This document shows, piece after piece, positions 1 to 9,241 of a DNA stretch of 64,000 nt. A program made the position numbers and the translations under genes. This DNA is from Pseudomonas anatoliensis (lineage in GTDB: Bacteria; Pseudomonadota; Gammaproteobacteria; Pseudomonadales; Pseudomonadaceae): contig NZ_JACVHC010000003.1 in NCBI RefSeq assembly GCF_017976235.1, positions 496,001-560,000 of the forward strand, in the 5' to 3' direction. The notes under the pieces are model-generated. The model searched no databases and was not told the origin of the DNA. It worked only from the letters and a program-made list of their open reading frames with translations. The first letter of the stretch is position 1. Every line of letters begins with the position of its first letter.

Positions 1-64
1 GCGACGAGATTGACTATAGACACTGCGTGATACACTGCCGGCCATTGTTTCCAGGACATTTCCC

Positions 65-325
65 ATGCTCGCGCCCAAAGACTTCCTCGACGCCCTGAGC
101 GGCACCGCTTCCCGCCTGTTCAACGGCGACACCCCGCTGCCAAAAGCCGAAATCGAAAGCCAGTTCAAGATGCTGCTGCAAAGCGCCTTCAGCAAACTCG
201 ATCTGGTGAGCCGGGAAGAGTTTGATAGTCAGATGGTGGTGCTGGCCCGTACACGCGCTCGCCTCGAAAGTCTCGAAGCGAAAGTTGCCGAGATGGAAGC
301 GAAGCTGACGCCGCCCGCCGAGTAA
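65..325 (+). CDS. ubiK: Ubiquinone biosynthesis accessory factor UbiK (BMFP/YqiC family)
   Basis: An 86-residue acidic, mostly helical protein. Its C-terminal third is a heptad-like coiled coil (about residues 58-82, rich in Leu, Glu and Lys), as in the BMFP/UbiK family. UbiK is known to trimerise through that coil and to assist the aerobic ubiquinone-biosynthesis complex, probably at lipid bodies or the membrane. The start at 65 is the first ATG after the upstream stretch. The gene lies just before the comM region, as in other pseudomonads, but here it is separated from comM by a GNAT gene and a small ORF. Length and composition fit the family well. Confidence 0.85.
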   Translation: MLAPKDFLDALSGTASRLFNGDTPLPKAEIESQFKMLLQSAFSKLDLVSREEFDSQMVVLARTRARLESLEAKVAEMEAKLTPPAE

Positions 326-335
326 CACTAAATCC

Positions 336-405
336 CCCTGTAGGAGCTGCCGAAGGCTGCGATCTTTTGATCTTCAGCCTTTCAATCATCTCGGCTACGT
401 CCTAC
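336..405. repeat. REP-type element, family A (degenerate doublet)
   Basis: One clear copy of the TAGGAGCTGCCGAAGGCTG unit followed by GCGATCTTTTGAT lies just after ubiK. Only a decayed TCCTACA remains of the inverted partner, near 399-405. The same unit recurs many times in this window. Confidence 0.75.
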
Positions 406-695
406 AACCTGAATGACCGCCGTCCGAAGGATTCTCAGGCCTTGGCCTCACTGTGGCCTGCAAACTGAAAGCGCCTCCTCTAGGAGGTTTTTTTCATCTC
501 GATTTTAATTGGGCGCACTCCTTTCTCACATCTATCTCATGGCGCGTGGCGCCTGCCACCAACCATGAACTAGCCAGCTCCAATGTCCTTCACTTACGTA
601 AGCAGCGTCCTACAACGCCTGTCCCCTACGTCTGATTACGTAACCACTCCTGCCTTGGATACTGTCTACTGCCTGATACATACAGAACACAAATA
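406..695. other. Intergenic stretch without a convincing gene
   Basis: With the REP remnant upstream, this makes about 370 bases without a protein gene between ubiK and the acetyltransferase gene. I see only the hairpin with a T-run at 471-494 (listed separately). The short reading frames here have no ribosome-binding site and no family resemblance. The second half is visibly more AT-rich than ubiK and may belong to the inserted segment that carries the acetyltransferase gene. Confidence 0.5.
471..494 (+). terminator. Rho-independent terminator-like hairpin
   Basis: CCTCC and GGAGG pair around a TCTA loop, followed by seven T residues. It lies about 150 bases after ubiK, so it either ends the ubiK transcript or ends an unrecognised small RNA beginning in 376-470. 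Confidence 0.6.
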
Positions 696-1232
696 ATGCG
701 AAGACAAGGGAAAGGCACCGAGCTCCGAAACCAGACATACAAATCTGAAGCCCGCAAACTTGCACATCAAACAATGTCGATGGACCTTGAGGCATTGGCA
801 GCCGGAATTGATGCTCTATCACTCAGGATCGATCCCATTACTCCATTGGCAATCAATGCATATCACCAGTGGATTGGACCCGTTGGATATCCATGGGACG
901 CCGTGCAGGACTGGAAGATTAAAGATCCAAAAGGCTTGGATCTGGCTTTTTGGTACGAAGAAGAACTGTGCGGCTTGTGCTACGCAACGCCGCGAAGAAG
1001 CAGGATCTGTATGAAAATCGTTCTTTTGCAGGGACGCACTTGTAACGCGCATCCCTTGCGGGGCTGGATCGCTCCGATGGCATTGCTGACAACGGAGTTC
1101 TACGCCCGGAAGCTGGGATGTACGCAAATCGAAGTACAAGAGCCAGACTCAGGCGCTATTCCTTACTATCAAACGCTGGGATTTTATTTTGATACAACCG
1201 GCAGCCTTGTCTTTGCATTGGACGACCAATAA
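696..1232 (+). CDS. GNAT-like N-acetyltransferase
   Basis: A 178-residue protein. The central region (WYEEELCGLCYA, then a run leading to HPLRGWIAPMAL) and the C-terminal segment GAIPYYQTLGF resemble the acetyl-CoA-binding fold and the last strand of Gcn5-related acetyltransferases. The substrate cannot be predicted. Two starts are possible: ATG at 696 (used here because the N-terminal extension is basic and looks coding) and ATG at 774; neither has a good Shine-Dalgarno. Base composition is more AT-rich than ubiK or comM. The gene interrupts a neighbourhood that, from memory, is usually contiguous in other Pseudomonas, so it is probably acquired. It is followed by a 56-residue ORF and a terminator. 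Confidence 0.65.
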   Translation: MRRQGKGTELRNQTYKSEARKLAHQTMSMDLEALAAGIDALSLRIDPITPLAINAYHQWIGPVGYPWDAVQDWKIKDPKGLDLAFWYEEELCGLCYATPRRSRICMKIVLLQGRTCNAHPLRGWIAPMALLTTEFYARKLGCTQIEVQEPDSGAIPYYQTLGFYFDTTGSLVFALDDQ

Positions 1233-1266
1233 GATCGAATCAAGCATCCCGGCACGTGAGGTGTCC

Positions 1267-1437
1267 ATGAAACAGAAGAAGCAAAAAGCCCAACCGGCAC
1301 CGGCTTCGAAACCTGGTACCGAGGCACTCGGTTTGCCGGACAGAGTTTCAGCCAGTCAGCGGCATTTTCTGAAAGTGGCCGCGACCTATGGCAAGGAAAT
1401 GGAGCCCGATGGTTGGCTCGCCGGTGGTGGAACCTGA
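1267..1437 (+). CDS. Hypothetical 56-residue protein
   Basis: A short reading frame starting at ATG 1267 with a plausible ribosome-binding site (GAGGTG) upstream. It begins 34 bases after the acetyltransferase gene ends and is followed at once by a strong terminator, so the two probably share a transcript. The N-terminus is very basic (MKQKKQKAQPAPASK); the C-terminal half is mixed and may form one helix. I do not recognise a family. It has no antitoxin fold that I can see. Confidence 0.5.
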   Translation: MKQKKQKAQPAPASKPGTEALGLPDRVSASQRHFLKVAATYGKEMEPDGWLAGGGT

Positions 1438-1449
1438 GTACCGCCAAAT

Positions 1450-1473
1450 GACCGCCTGATGGGCGGTTTTTTA
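1450..1473 (+). terminator. Rho-independent terminator after the GNAT/56-residue pair
   Basis: ACCGCC pairs with GGCGGT across a short loop, followed by a run of six T residues. It closes the small inserted transcription unit before comM. Confidence 0.8.
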
Positions 1474-1607
1474 TGCCTGAGGATTAATGTCTCCTGCAAC
1501 ATCCAGTGAAAATTCGATCTCAAAACCATCCCACCAACACCCTCTCCCAAGACTACCCTTCAAAAACCCGCAGGAAGCGGCTCCCCGATTCAGCTCAAGG
1601 AACGACC

Positions 1608-3101
1608 ATGTCCCTCTCCATCGTCCACAGCCGCGCCCAGATTGGCGTGGATGCTCCCGCCGTCACCGTCGAAGTTCATCTCGCAAACGGTCTGCCCTCC
1701 CTGACCATGGTCGGCCTGCCCGAAGCGGCGGTGAAGGAAAGCAAGGACCGGGTCCGCAGCGCGATCATCAATTCCGGGCTGCAGTTTCCGGCGCGGCGGA
1801 TCACCTTGAATCTGGCGCCGGCGGATTTGCCCAAGGATGGCGGGCGGTTTGATCTGGCCATTGCCTTGGGGATTCTGTCGGCGAGTGTGCAGGTGCCGTG
1901 TCTGACGCTGGATGATGTGGAATGCCTCGGCGAACTGGCGTTGTCCGGCGCGGTGCGGCCGGTACGCGGGGTGTTGCCAGCGGCACTGGCGGCGCGCAAG
2001 GCCGGGCGGGCGTTGGTGGTACCGCGAGCGAATGCCGAGGAGGCCTGCCTGGCGTCGGGGTTGAAGGTGTATGCGGTTGATCATTTGCTGGAAGCGGTGG
2101 CGCATTTCAATGGGCATACGCCGGTGGAGCCCTACGTATCGGACGGTTTGATCCATGCCGCCAGACCCTATCCCGATCTCAATGAAGTACAAGGGCAGAT
2201 GGCCGCCAAACGAGCGCTGCTGATTGCTGCAGCAGGTGCGCATAACCTGTTGTTCAGCGGGCCGCCGGGGACGGGCAAGACGCTGCTGGCCAGTCGACTG
2301 CCGGGTTTGCTGCCACCGTTGTCCGAATGCGAAGCGCTTGAGGTGGCGGCGATTCAATCGGTCGCCAGCGGCGTGCCACTGACCCATTGGCCGCAGCGCC
2401 CCTTTCGCCAGCCGCATCACTCAGCATCCGGCCCGGCACTGGTCGGCGGCAGTTCGAAACCACAACCCGGCGAGATCACCCTCGCCCACCACGGCGTGCT
2501 GTTTCTCGACGAGCTGCCGGAGTTTGATCGCAAGGTGCTGGAGGTGCTGCGCGAGCCGCTGGAGTCCGGGCATATCGTGATTGCCCGGGCCAAGGATCGC
2601 GTGCGTTTTCCGGCGCGGTTTCAGTTGGTGGCGGCGATGAATCCATGTCCCTGTGGATATCTTGGCGAGCCGAGTGGCAAGTGTTCGTGCACGCCGGACA
2701 TGGTGCAGCGCTATCGCAACAAGCTCTCGGGGCCGTTACTGGACCGGATCGATTTGCACCTGACGGTGGCGCGGGAAGCAACGGCGTTGAATCCGCAAGT
2801 AAAACCGGGAGAGGACAGCGCCAGCGCGGCGGCTCTGGTAGCCGACGCTCGTGAACGACAGCAAAAGCGTCAAGGCTGTGCCAATGCATTTCTGGATTTG
2901 CCTGGATTGAAAAGGCACTGCAAGTTATCCACAGCCGACGAAACCTGGCTGGAGTCAGCCTGTGAAAGGCTGACTTTATCGCTTCGCTCGGCACATCGGT
3001 TACTCAAGGTTGCCCGGACACTGGCAGACCTCGAGCAAGTCGATGCAATCAGACGTGAGCACCTGGCCGAAGCGCTGCAATACCGGCCGGCGACGCCTTA
3101 A
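1608..3101 (+). CDS. comM: YifB/ComM family Mg-chelatase-like AAA+ ATPase
   Basis: A 497-residue protein with the family order: an N-terminal ChlI-like/Lon-protease-like domain (about 1-170), then an AAA+ Mg-chelatase domain with Walker A GPPGTGKT (about 218-225) and Walker B VLFLDELPEF, a Cys cluster (NPCPCGY and GKCSC) and a C-terminal helical lid. ComM is a hexameric helicase that promotes branch migration during natural transformation in other bacteria; in Pseudomonas it is usually annotated only by homology. The start at 1608 is preferred because AAGGA sits just upstream and the protein begins with the conserved MSLSIVHSRA. It converges on the next gene with a 4-base overlap of the stop codons. 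Confidence 0.92.
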   Translation: MSLSIVHSRAQIGVDAPAVTVEVHLANGLPSLTMVGLPEAAVKESKDRVRSAIINSGLQFPARRITLNLAPADLPKDGGRFDLAIALGILSASVQVPCLTLDDVECLGELALSGAVRPVRGVLPAALAARKAGRALVVPRANAEEACLASGLKVYAVDHLLEAVAHFNGHTPVEPYVSDGLIHAARPYPDLNEVQGQMAAKRALLIAAAGAHNLLFSGPPGTGKTLLASRLPGLLPPLSECEALEVAAIQSVASGVPLTHWPQRPFRQPHHSASGPALVGGSSKPQPGEITLAHHGVLFLDELPEFDRKVLEVLREPLESGHIVIARAKDRVRFPARFQLVAAMNPCPCGYLGEPSGKCSCTPDMVQRYRNKLSGPLLDRIDLHLTVAREATALNPQVKPGEDSASAAALVADARERQQKRQGCANAFLDLPGLKRHCKLSTADETWLESACERLTLSLRSAHRLLKVARTLADLEQVDAIRREHLAEALQYRPATP

Positions 3102-4312
3102 TGCTCGGTCAGATCAACCAGCGGCGCTTGCCGCACTTCGGTTTCACGCCCGGCCTGGATTTCGGTTACTCGCTTCAAGGCGTTATCCACGGCAGCTTTG
3201 TCCGCGAGCAGGCTGTAGCTGATCTGGAACTGTTTGTGTTCCTTGGGCGCAATGGTCGGCACCAGATTCAGCGGACGCTGATAGCGGCGGTTGTAGGAAA
3301 AACTGGTGCCCGGCTCCAGTCCCGTGACATAGCCCTGCCCTTGGGTGTCAGTATTTTTCCACAGGGAAAACACTGGCAACTGCTGGGTATTGAAGCCAAC
3401 AGAAACACCGAGGCTGCCCGCCTTGTTATGCAGAACAGTCAGGGTTTCGCCTTTGGCATCCGCGTAGGGCACGACGTTGTAGACGGTTTCGTCGTAATCC
3501 TTGGTCGGGGCGCGGTAGGTCTGCCAGTCGGGCAAATCGCCCTTGGCCTTGTCGTTGAAAGGCGACACCTGTTTTACCGGTGCAGCAAAGCGTGCGCCCT
3601 GCTCGAGGAATGGCGTACTGAAGTTGCTGTGATACAGCGCCTGATATTCCTTTGGATAATCGCCGTTGTTGGTCAACGTATCGTTGAGTGCGAAGCGCAC
3701 GCTGCCTGGCACGGTGACCAGTTCAGTGACGACCGAAAAGTCGACTTTCTTGAACGCCTGCTCTTTCAGCTCGCCGCGCAAACTGATGGCGTAGGGTGGT
3801 TTTTCATCGATGTGCAGCGTGACAGTACTGGCCGGGATGTTGGCGGCGCGTCCGTGCAGGGTCAGCAGTTCACCATTGTCCATGCCGGGATGGCCGACCC
3901 ATTCGTAACCACAGCGGGTCACCAACTCGTTGAAACCTTCCAGCCAACCCAGACCACCGCGCCCATTGAGCTCAATGAATGCCGGGTTGACCACATCCTT
4001 GACCGGCGAATCCCAGCCCATTCGCACGCTGCCAACGGAAGCGTGCAGGACATTCATGCCACGGGTTGGCACCACCGAGAGTTTCATCGTGCCGTTATCG
4101 ATGTCGACAATACTGACGCCTTCCTGCCGCCCACCATGCAAGGTTCGCAGGCTCACAGAAAACGGCTTTTCGGTTTTCACGCCGAGCTGCTCACTGGTGA
4201 CAGTCCAGTTTTGCGCAGGTTTGTCAGTATCGAGGAGGACATAATCCCAAGCCATTGCGTGGGAGGCAGCGGACAGTGCGCCGAGTGCGGCGACAAGTTT
4301 GAGCGGGGTCAT
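3098..4312 (-). CDS. Aldose 1-epimerase family protein (DUF4432-like), exported
   Basis: A 404-residue protein with a clear N-terminal signal peptide ending near the AMA-W junction (about residue 21), so it is probably periplasmic. The body resembles galactose-mutarotase-like proteins of the DUF4432 type: it has the segment ending TRGMNVLHASVG, a GWLEGFNELVTRCG block and a C-terminal GYVTGLEPGTSFSYNRRYQ block. A sugar-ring epimerase or sugar-binding role is likely but the substrate is unknown. It is a single-gene unit between convergent comM and the upstream chemoreceptor gene on the same strand, about 220 bases away and separated by REP sequences. Confidence 0.75.
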   Translation of the reverse strand: MTPLKLVAALGALSAASHAMAWDYVLLDTDKPAQNWTVTSEQLGVKTEKPFSVSLRTLHGGRQEGVSIVDIDNGTMKLSVVPTRGMNVLHASVGSVRMGWDSPVKDVVNPAFIELNGRGGLGWLEGFNELVTRCGYEWVGHPGMDNGELLTLHGRAANIPASTVTLHIDEKPPYAISLRGELKEQAFKKVDFSVVTELVTVPGSVRFALNDTLTNNGDYPKEYQALYHSNFSTPFLEQGARFAAPVKQVSPFNDKAKGDLPDWQTYRAPTKDYDETVYNVVPYADAKGETLTVLHNKAGSLGVSVGFNTQQLPVFSLWKNTDTQGQGYVTGLEPGTSFSYNRRYQRPLNLVPTIAPKEHKQFQISYSLLADKAAVDNALKRVTEIQAGRETEVRQAPLVDLTEH

Positions 4313-4418
4313 GGCAGCAGCCTTTATTGGAGTTGTGCCATTTTTATAGCGCTGCGGAAACGATTCAGCAAGTGTAAAAGCAGTGATAGCGCTGCAATGA
4401 ATCCGCGATCAGCGGTGA

Positions 4419-4514
4419 TGCAATCGCGGGCAAGCCCGCTTCCACAGGGCTCAAAGGCGAACACAATTTTTGCGCACACCCGATATACCTGTGGGAGCGG
4501 GCTTGCCCGCGATT
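4419..4514. repeat. REP doublet, family B (inverted)
   Basis: ATCGCGGGCAAGCCCGCTTC and its inverted copy GAGCGGGCTTGCCCGCGAT flank about 40 bases between the chemoreceptor and epimerase genes. The same family recurs near 59.3 kb. Confidence 0.85.
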
Positions 4515-4531
4515 GCTATTTCAGTGGCGCA

Positions 4532-6508
4532 TCAACGGAAGCGATCAACCTCGGAACGCAAGTCCGCCGCCAGCTTCTCCAGCTCTTTTGCGGTCACCGC
4601 CAGGTTCGAAACCACCTCACGCTGCTCACTGTTAGCCAATGCAATGCTTTGCAGGTTGCTGCTGAGCAAGGTCGCCGTACTGCTCTGCTCTTGGGTCGCC
4701 GTCGTGATCGCCGCAAACTGCTGCCCCGCCGAGCGGCTCTGCTCGTCGATGCGCGCCAGTGCCGAAGCAACATTGGCGTTACGCGACAAGCCTTCCTGCA
4801 TCAGCACATTGCCCTGCTCCATGGTGCTGATCGCGTTGCCGGTTTCCTGCTGGATGCTGTGAATCATGCTGGAAATTTCATCCGTCGCCTGACGGGTGCG
4901 CGAGGCCAGGCTGCGCACTTCATCAGCCACCACGGCGAAGCCGCGACCTTGTTCACCGGCACGGGCCGCTTCAATCGCAGCGTTGAGTGCCAGCAGGTTG
5001 GTCTGTTCGGCAATCGAGGTAATCACGCCAACGATGCCGCCAATTTCCTGGGAGCGCTGGCCGAGTGTATTGATCACTGTCGCGGTACTGTTCAGGGCGC
5101 CGGCAATTTGCTCCAGAGAAGAAGAAGCTTCTTCCATCGAGCTGCGTCCGATCTGCGTCTGCTGAGCATTTTCCTGCGCCAGGCGCTGGGTCGCTCCCAT
5201 GTTGTCGGCGATGTCCAGCGACGTCGCGCTGAACTCTTCAACCGCGCCGGCCATGCTGGTGATTTCGCCGGACTGCTGCTCCATGCCTTCGTACGCGCCG
5301 CCGGACAAACCGGACAGCGCCTGGGCACGACTGTTGACCTCTTCCGAGGCGCGGCGGATGTGTTCAACCATGGTCGACAGCGCTTGGCTCATCTGATTGA
5401 AAGCGCGAGACAGTTGACCGATTTCATCGTTACTCGACACGTTCAGACGCACGCTCAGATCACCCGCACCCAAGGCCTCGGCCTGACGCACCAGGTCACC
5501 CAACGGCGCCAATTTGCTGCGCAGCAACCAAACCACAGAGCCAACCGCCAGCAACATCGCCAGCAAACTGCCAATGGCCAATTGCGTGCCTACACTCCAG
5601 GTCACTGCACGAATCTCGGTTTTCGGCATACTCGCCACCACCGACCACGGTCCGTCCTCGAAAGGTACGGCAACGCTGTAGAAGTCTTCGGACGAGTCAC
5701 TCCAGAACTGGCCCTTTCCTGGCGCTTTCACCATGCCGTTGATGACAGGGGCAGCTTTATCCAGTGCATCGACGCCAGCGATCGGCACCAGCCATTTGTT
5801 CTGCTCATCGAGCAACGCCAGAGAACCGGTCTGACCGATACGGAAGCGCTTGAGGTTGGCGAACTGCGCATTCTGCGCATCGGTGTAATCGAAACCTACA
5901 TACAACACGGCAATCACCTTGCCGCTGCCGTCGCGCACCGGGGTGTATTGCGACATGTAGTAGCGCTCGAACAGCAGAGAACGACCGACGTAGCTCTGAC
6001 CCGCCATCAAACGTGCGTACGCCGGGTTAGCGTGATCAAGCACTGTGCCGATGGCGCGGCTGCCGTCCTGCTTGCTGACGTTGGTACTGACGCGAATGAA
6101 GTCCTCGCCACTGCGCACGAACAACGTGGCCACGCCGGCGGTCATCTGCTTGAATTCGTCGACTTGCTTGAAGTTGTTGTTCAACACCTCATCGCCCAGG
6201 TGCAAACCCGGTGTCTGGGTGCCAGCTACGGTCACTGGTTCATCCGGGTGAACGCTCAGACCGCTGCCAAAACGCTTTTCAAACAACCCGCTCAGACGCA
6301 GCGTGCTTTCACGCAACGTGCCGTGGAAGGTGCTCAATTGGTCGGCCAGAAGCCGCGCCTCACTGGCCAAATGCTCTTCACGGGTGGCGAGGTTGGCAGT
6401 ATCGAGCGAACGCAGAGCAAAAACTGTACTGCCGCTGATGACAATCGCCAGTATCACAGCGAGCGCGAGGCCCAGCTGCGAGGCGATCCGAGCGCGAGGT
6501 TGAGACAT
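4532..6508 (-). CDS. Methyl-accepting chemotaxis protein with a Cache_3/Cache_2-type sensor
   Basis: A 658-residue transmembrane chemoreceptor. Order: a first membrane helix (about 12-32), a long periplasmic sensor (about 40-305) whose pattern ([43 protein letters not shown]) is that of fused Cache_3-Cache_2 ligand-binding domains, a second membrane helix (about 312-332), a HAMP domain, and a signalling hairpin with the invariant tip [19 protein letters not shown]. It would bind a small ligand in the periplasm and signal through CheA/CheW. The ligand is unknown. No C-terminal CheR-binding pentapeptide is present (the protein ends EVDRFR). It is transcribed alone. Confidence 0.93.
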   Translation of the reverse strand: MSQPRARIASQLGLALAVILAIVISGSTVFALRSLDTANLATREEHLASEARLLADQLSTFHGTLRESTLRLSGLFEKRFGSGLSVHPDEPVTVAGTQTPGLHLGDEVLNNNFKQVDEFKQMTAGVATLFVRSGEDFIRVSTNVSKQDGSRAIGTVLDHANPAYARLMAGQSYVGRSLLFERYYMSQYTPVRDGSGKVIAVLYVGFDYTDAQNAQFANLKRFRIGQTGSLALLDEQNKWLVPIAGVDALDKAAPVINGMVKAPGKGQFWSDSSEDFYSVAVPFEDGPWSVVASMPKTEIRAVTWSVGTQLAIGSLLAMLLAVGSVVWLLRSKLAPLGDLVRQAEALGAGDLSVRLNVSSNDEIGQLSRAFNQMSQALSTMVEHIRRASEEVNSRAQALSGLSGGAYEGMEQQSGEITSMAGAVEEFSATSLDIADNMGATQRLAQENAQQTQIGRSSMEEASSSLEQIAGALNSTATVINTLGQRSQEIGGIVGVITSIAEQTNLLALNAAIEAARAGEQGRGFAVVADEVRSLASRTRQATDEISSMIHSIQQETGNAISTMEQGNVLMQEGLSRNANVASALARIDEQSRSAGQQFAAITTATQEQSSTATLLSSNLQSIALANSEQREVVSNLAVTAKELEKLAADLRSEVDRFR

Positions 6509-6695
6509 GGACAGCTCCTGGCCGAGCTACCGGATCCTCCTTGATCGCAGCCATGCTCGGAAATTTTTTAATAATGGGGGTGAATCGTGAAACCGGCACG
6601 ACAGTTCCACCTGCTCGTAGTCGGCGGTAAAACCGAATACTTGAGCGAAAAGCGGGGTTATGGCACAAGGCCGGCATTGTGACGGCTCTAACGTT

Positions 6696-7616
6696 TCAGC
6701 TCAAGCGCGCGACTGCGGGCAGTTCCATGGCGCGGACCTCGCCTTGCAGGAAGTCGCTGAGACGACGCAAACGTTCACCTCCCGGACGGGTTTTGGGCCA
6801 CACCAGGTAGTAATTCAGGCCGCTGGCGACAGCCGTCGGCCACGGCAGGCTCAAGCGGCCTTGCGCCACATCTTCGGCCACCATCAACAAATCGCCCATC
6901 GACACGCCGTAACCCCGCGCCGCGGCGATCATCCCCAACTCCAGCGTATCGAACACCTGCCCGCCCTTGAGCGACACCTGGTCGGCCAAACCCATGTGCT
7001 CCAGCCAACTGCGCCAATCGCGGCGATCCGGGGTTGGATGGAGCAACTCGGCGGCAGCAAGTCGCGCCACGTCCCAAGGTTGATCGTGCAGCAGATTGGG
7101 TGCGCCAACGGGGATCAGTTCTTCGGGAAACAACAGGCTGGTCTCCCAGTCCGGCGGGAAATGGCCGTCGCTGAGCAACACCGCGCAATCGAACGGCTCA
7201 TCGTTAAAGTCCACCGAGTCGACGTCCATCCACGCACTGGTCAACTGCACTTCGTTACCCGGCTGCAAATGCCGGAAGCGGCTCAGGCGCGCCAGCAACC
7301 AGCGCATGGTCAGGGTCGACGGCGCCTTCATGCGCAGGATGTCGTCCTCGGCGCGCAAGGTGTTGCAGGCGCGCTCCAGCGCTGTGAAGCCTTCGCGAAT
7401 GCCCGGCAACAGCAGGCGCGCCGCTTCGGTTAGTTGCAAATTGCGTCCGCTGCGATGAAACAGTCGACAGGCGAAATGATCCTCAAGCGTTCGAATGTGC
7501 CGACTCACCGCACTCTGGGTGATCGACAGCTCTTCGGCTGCGCGAGTGAATGAGCTATGCCTCGCCGCCGCTTCAAATGCGCGCAGGGCATACAACGGAG
7601 GAAGTCGACGGGACAT
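6696..7616 (-). CDS. LysR-family transcriptional regulator (GcvA-like)
   Basis: A 306-residue protein with an N-terminal winged helix-turn-helix (SFTRAAEELSITQSAVSRHI) and a C-terminal substrate-binding fold. The N-terminus MSRRLPPLYALRAFEAAARH is that of the GcvA/AmpR subgroup. The start at 7616 is chosen because that N-terminus begins there; longer frames upstream would read into the divergent promoter. It is divergent from a MATE exporter gene about 150 bases away, so it may control that gene, the usual arrangement for LysR regulators. The inducer is unknown. Confidence 0.88.
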   Translation of the reverse strand: MSRRLPPLYALRAFEAAARHSSFTRAAEELSITQSAVSRHIRTLEDHFACRLFHRSGRNLQLTEAARLLLPGIREGFTALERACNTLRAEDDILRMKAPSTLTMRWLLARLSRFRHLQPGNEVQLTSAWMDVDSVDFNDEPFDCAVLLSDGHFPPDWETSLLFPEELIPVGAPNLLHDQPWDVARLAAAELLHPTPDRRDWRSWLEHMGLADQVSLKGGQVFDTLELGMIAAARGYGVSMGDLLMVAEDVAQGRLSLPWPTAVASGLNYYLVWPKTRPGGERLRRLSDFLQGEVRAMELPAVARLS

Positions 7617-7774
7617 GCATAAAGCTCCTGTAGCGGGATGCGGCCAACTTAACAGAATCTTTTCAGGATGAGTTTTAATCATGCCACCCATCCTTTTTAT
7701 CCCTTTGTGCAATCCCTTCCAAGCGCCGAGAATCGACGCTCTCTTGTTCCCTCTATTAATGACGGGTGATGACC

Positions 7775-9169
7775 ATGCAACATCCTGTGCGTACAGAACT
7801 CTGGGCCATTCTGCGGCTGGCGGGGCCGTTGATTGCCTCACAGTTGGCGCACATGTTGATGGTGCTGACCGACACTTTGATGATGGCGCGCCTGAGCCCC
7901 GAAGCGCTGGCCGGCGGTGGCCTTGGCGCGGCTACTTACTCGTTCGTGTCGATTTTCTGCATTGGCGTGATTGCGGCGGTCGGCACACTGGTTGCGATCC
8001 GCAAGGGCGCCGGCGACATCATTGGCGCCGCACGCCTGACCCAGGCCGGGTTGTGGCTGGCGTGGCTGATGGCGCTCGCCGCAGGGCTGCTGTTGTGGAA
8101 TCTGAAACCGGTGTTGCTGCTGTTCGGCCAGACTGAAACCAACGTCAATGCCGCCGGGCAATTCCTGATTGCCCTGCCGTTCGCCCTGCCCGGCTACCTG
8201 AGCTTCATGGCCCTGCGCGGCTTCACCAGTGCCATCGGCCGGGCGACGCCGGTCATGGTCATCAGCCTGATCGGCACCGTGGCCAACTTCCTGCTCAATT
8301 ACGCGCTGATCACCGGCATGTTCGGCCTGCCGAAACTGGGCTTGATGGGCATCGGCCTGGTCACGGCGATCGTTGCCAACTGCATGGCGCTGGCCTTGGC
8401 CTGGCATATTCATCGGCATCCGGCGTACGACGCTTATCCGTTGCGCGCAGGGCTGTCGCGGCCTAATCGGCAATACCTCAAGGAGCTGTGGCGCCTCGGT
8501 CTGCCGATTGGCGGCACCTACGCGGTGGAAGTCGGGTTGTTCGCCTTCGCCGCGCTGTGCATGGGCACCATGGGCAGTACGCAACTGGGCGCCCATCAGA
8601 TTGCTTTGCAGATCGTGTCGGTGGCATTCATGGTGCCGGCGGGGATGTCGTACGCCATCACCATGCGTGTCGGTCAGCATTACGGCGCTGGGCAATTGGT
8701 CGATGCGCGAATGTCCGGGCGAGTCGGGATCGTCTTCGGCGCAGTGGCGATGTTGGGTTTTGCGATGGTGTTCTGGCTACTGCCGAATCAGTTGATCGGC
8801 TTGTTTCTCGACCATAACGATCCGGCATTTGCCGAGGTGATCCAACTGGCGGTGAGCCTGCTGGCGGTAGCGGCGTGGTTCGAGCTGTTCGACGGTACGC
8901 AGACGATTGCCATGGGCTGCATTCGTGGGCTCAAGGATGCGAAGACCACGTTCCTGGTCGGACTCGGCTGCTATTGGCTGATCGGTGCGCCGGCGGCGTG
9001 GTGGATGGCGTTCCACCTGAACTGGGGGCCGACAGGTGTCTGGTGGGGTTTGGCGCTGGGGCTGGCGTGTGCGGCGGTCAGTCTGACGCTGGCGTTCGAG
9101 TGGAAGATGAAGCGGATGATTCGGCTTGAGCCAGCTACACAGCGTTTCGAAGCAGTTGGTGCAGATTAA
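7775..9169 (+). CDS. MATE family multidrug/cation antiporter (NorM-like)
   Basis: A protein of about 464 residues with twelve predicted membrane helices in two related halves. The N-terminal block LAGPLIASQLAHMLMVLTDT and the loop carrying the pattern ending GRATPVMVISLIGTVANF are typical of MATE exporters of the NorM/DinF type. It would export cationic drugs or metabolites using a Na+ or H+ gradient. Three in-frame starts lie close together (GTG 7766, ATG 7769, ATG 7775); 7775 is used because GGGTGA lies at the right distance before it. It is divergent from the LysR gene and followed by a REP doublet. Confidence 0.9.
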   Translation: MQHPVRTELWAILRLAGPLIASQLAHMLMVLTDTLMMARLSPEALAGGGLGAATYSFVSIFCIGVIAAVGTLVAIRKGAGDIIGAARLTQAGLWLAWLMALAAGLLLWNLKPVLLLFGQTETNVNAAGQFLIALPFALPGYLSFMALRGFTSAIGRATPVMVISLIGTVANFLLNYALITGMFGLPKLGLMGIGLVTAIVANCMALALAWHIHRHPAYDAYPLRAGLSRPNRQYLKELWRLGLPIGGTYAVEVGLFAFAALCMGTMGSTQLGAHQIALQIVSVAFMVPAGMSYAITMRVGQHYGAGQLVDARMSGRVGIVFGAVAMLGFAMVFWLLPNQLIGLFLDHNDPAFAEVIQLAVSLLAVAAWFELFDGTQTIAMGCIRGLKDAKTTFLVGLGCYWLIGAPAAWWMAFHLNWGPTGVWWGLALGLACAAVSLTLAFEWKMKRMIRLEPATQRFEAVGAD

Positions 9170-9241
9170 GATCAAAAGATCGCAGCCTGCGGCAGCTCCT
9201 ACATGAGTCGGTGTAGGAGCTGCCGCAGGCTGCGATCTTTT
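9170..9241. repeat. REP doublet, family A (inverted)
   Basis: Two inverted arms (GATCGCAGCCTGCGGCAGC and GCTGCCGCAGGCTGCGATC) are separated by about 20 bases between the convergent MATE and GGDEF-EAL genes. The long stem may also act as a bidirectional transcription stop. Confidence 0.9.

Noticed and set aside
696..1437. GNAT gene and 56-residue ORF as a toxin-antitoxin pair
   Set aside because: In GNAT-type toxin modules a ribbon-helix-helix antitoxin normally precedes the toxin gene. Here the small gene follows and has no such fold visible.
3101..6544. A 1147-residue plus-strand open frame opposite the epimerase and chemoreceptor genes
   Set aside because: It is the antisense shadow of two clear genes. 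High-GC coding sequence keeps the reverse frame open. Its protein has no family resemblance and its composition (rich in Gln, His and Arg) is that of reverse-frame translation.
9170..9241. CRISPR-like repeats
   Set aside because: The repeated units are inverted pairs with unrelated spacing, scattered one by one at gene ends. They are REP elements, and no regular repeat-spacer array or cas gene is present.
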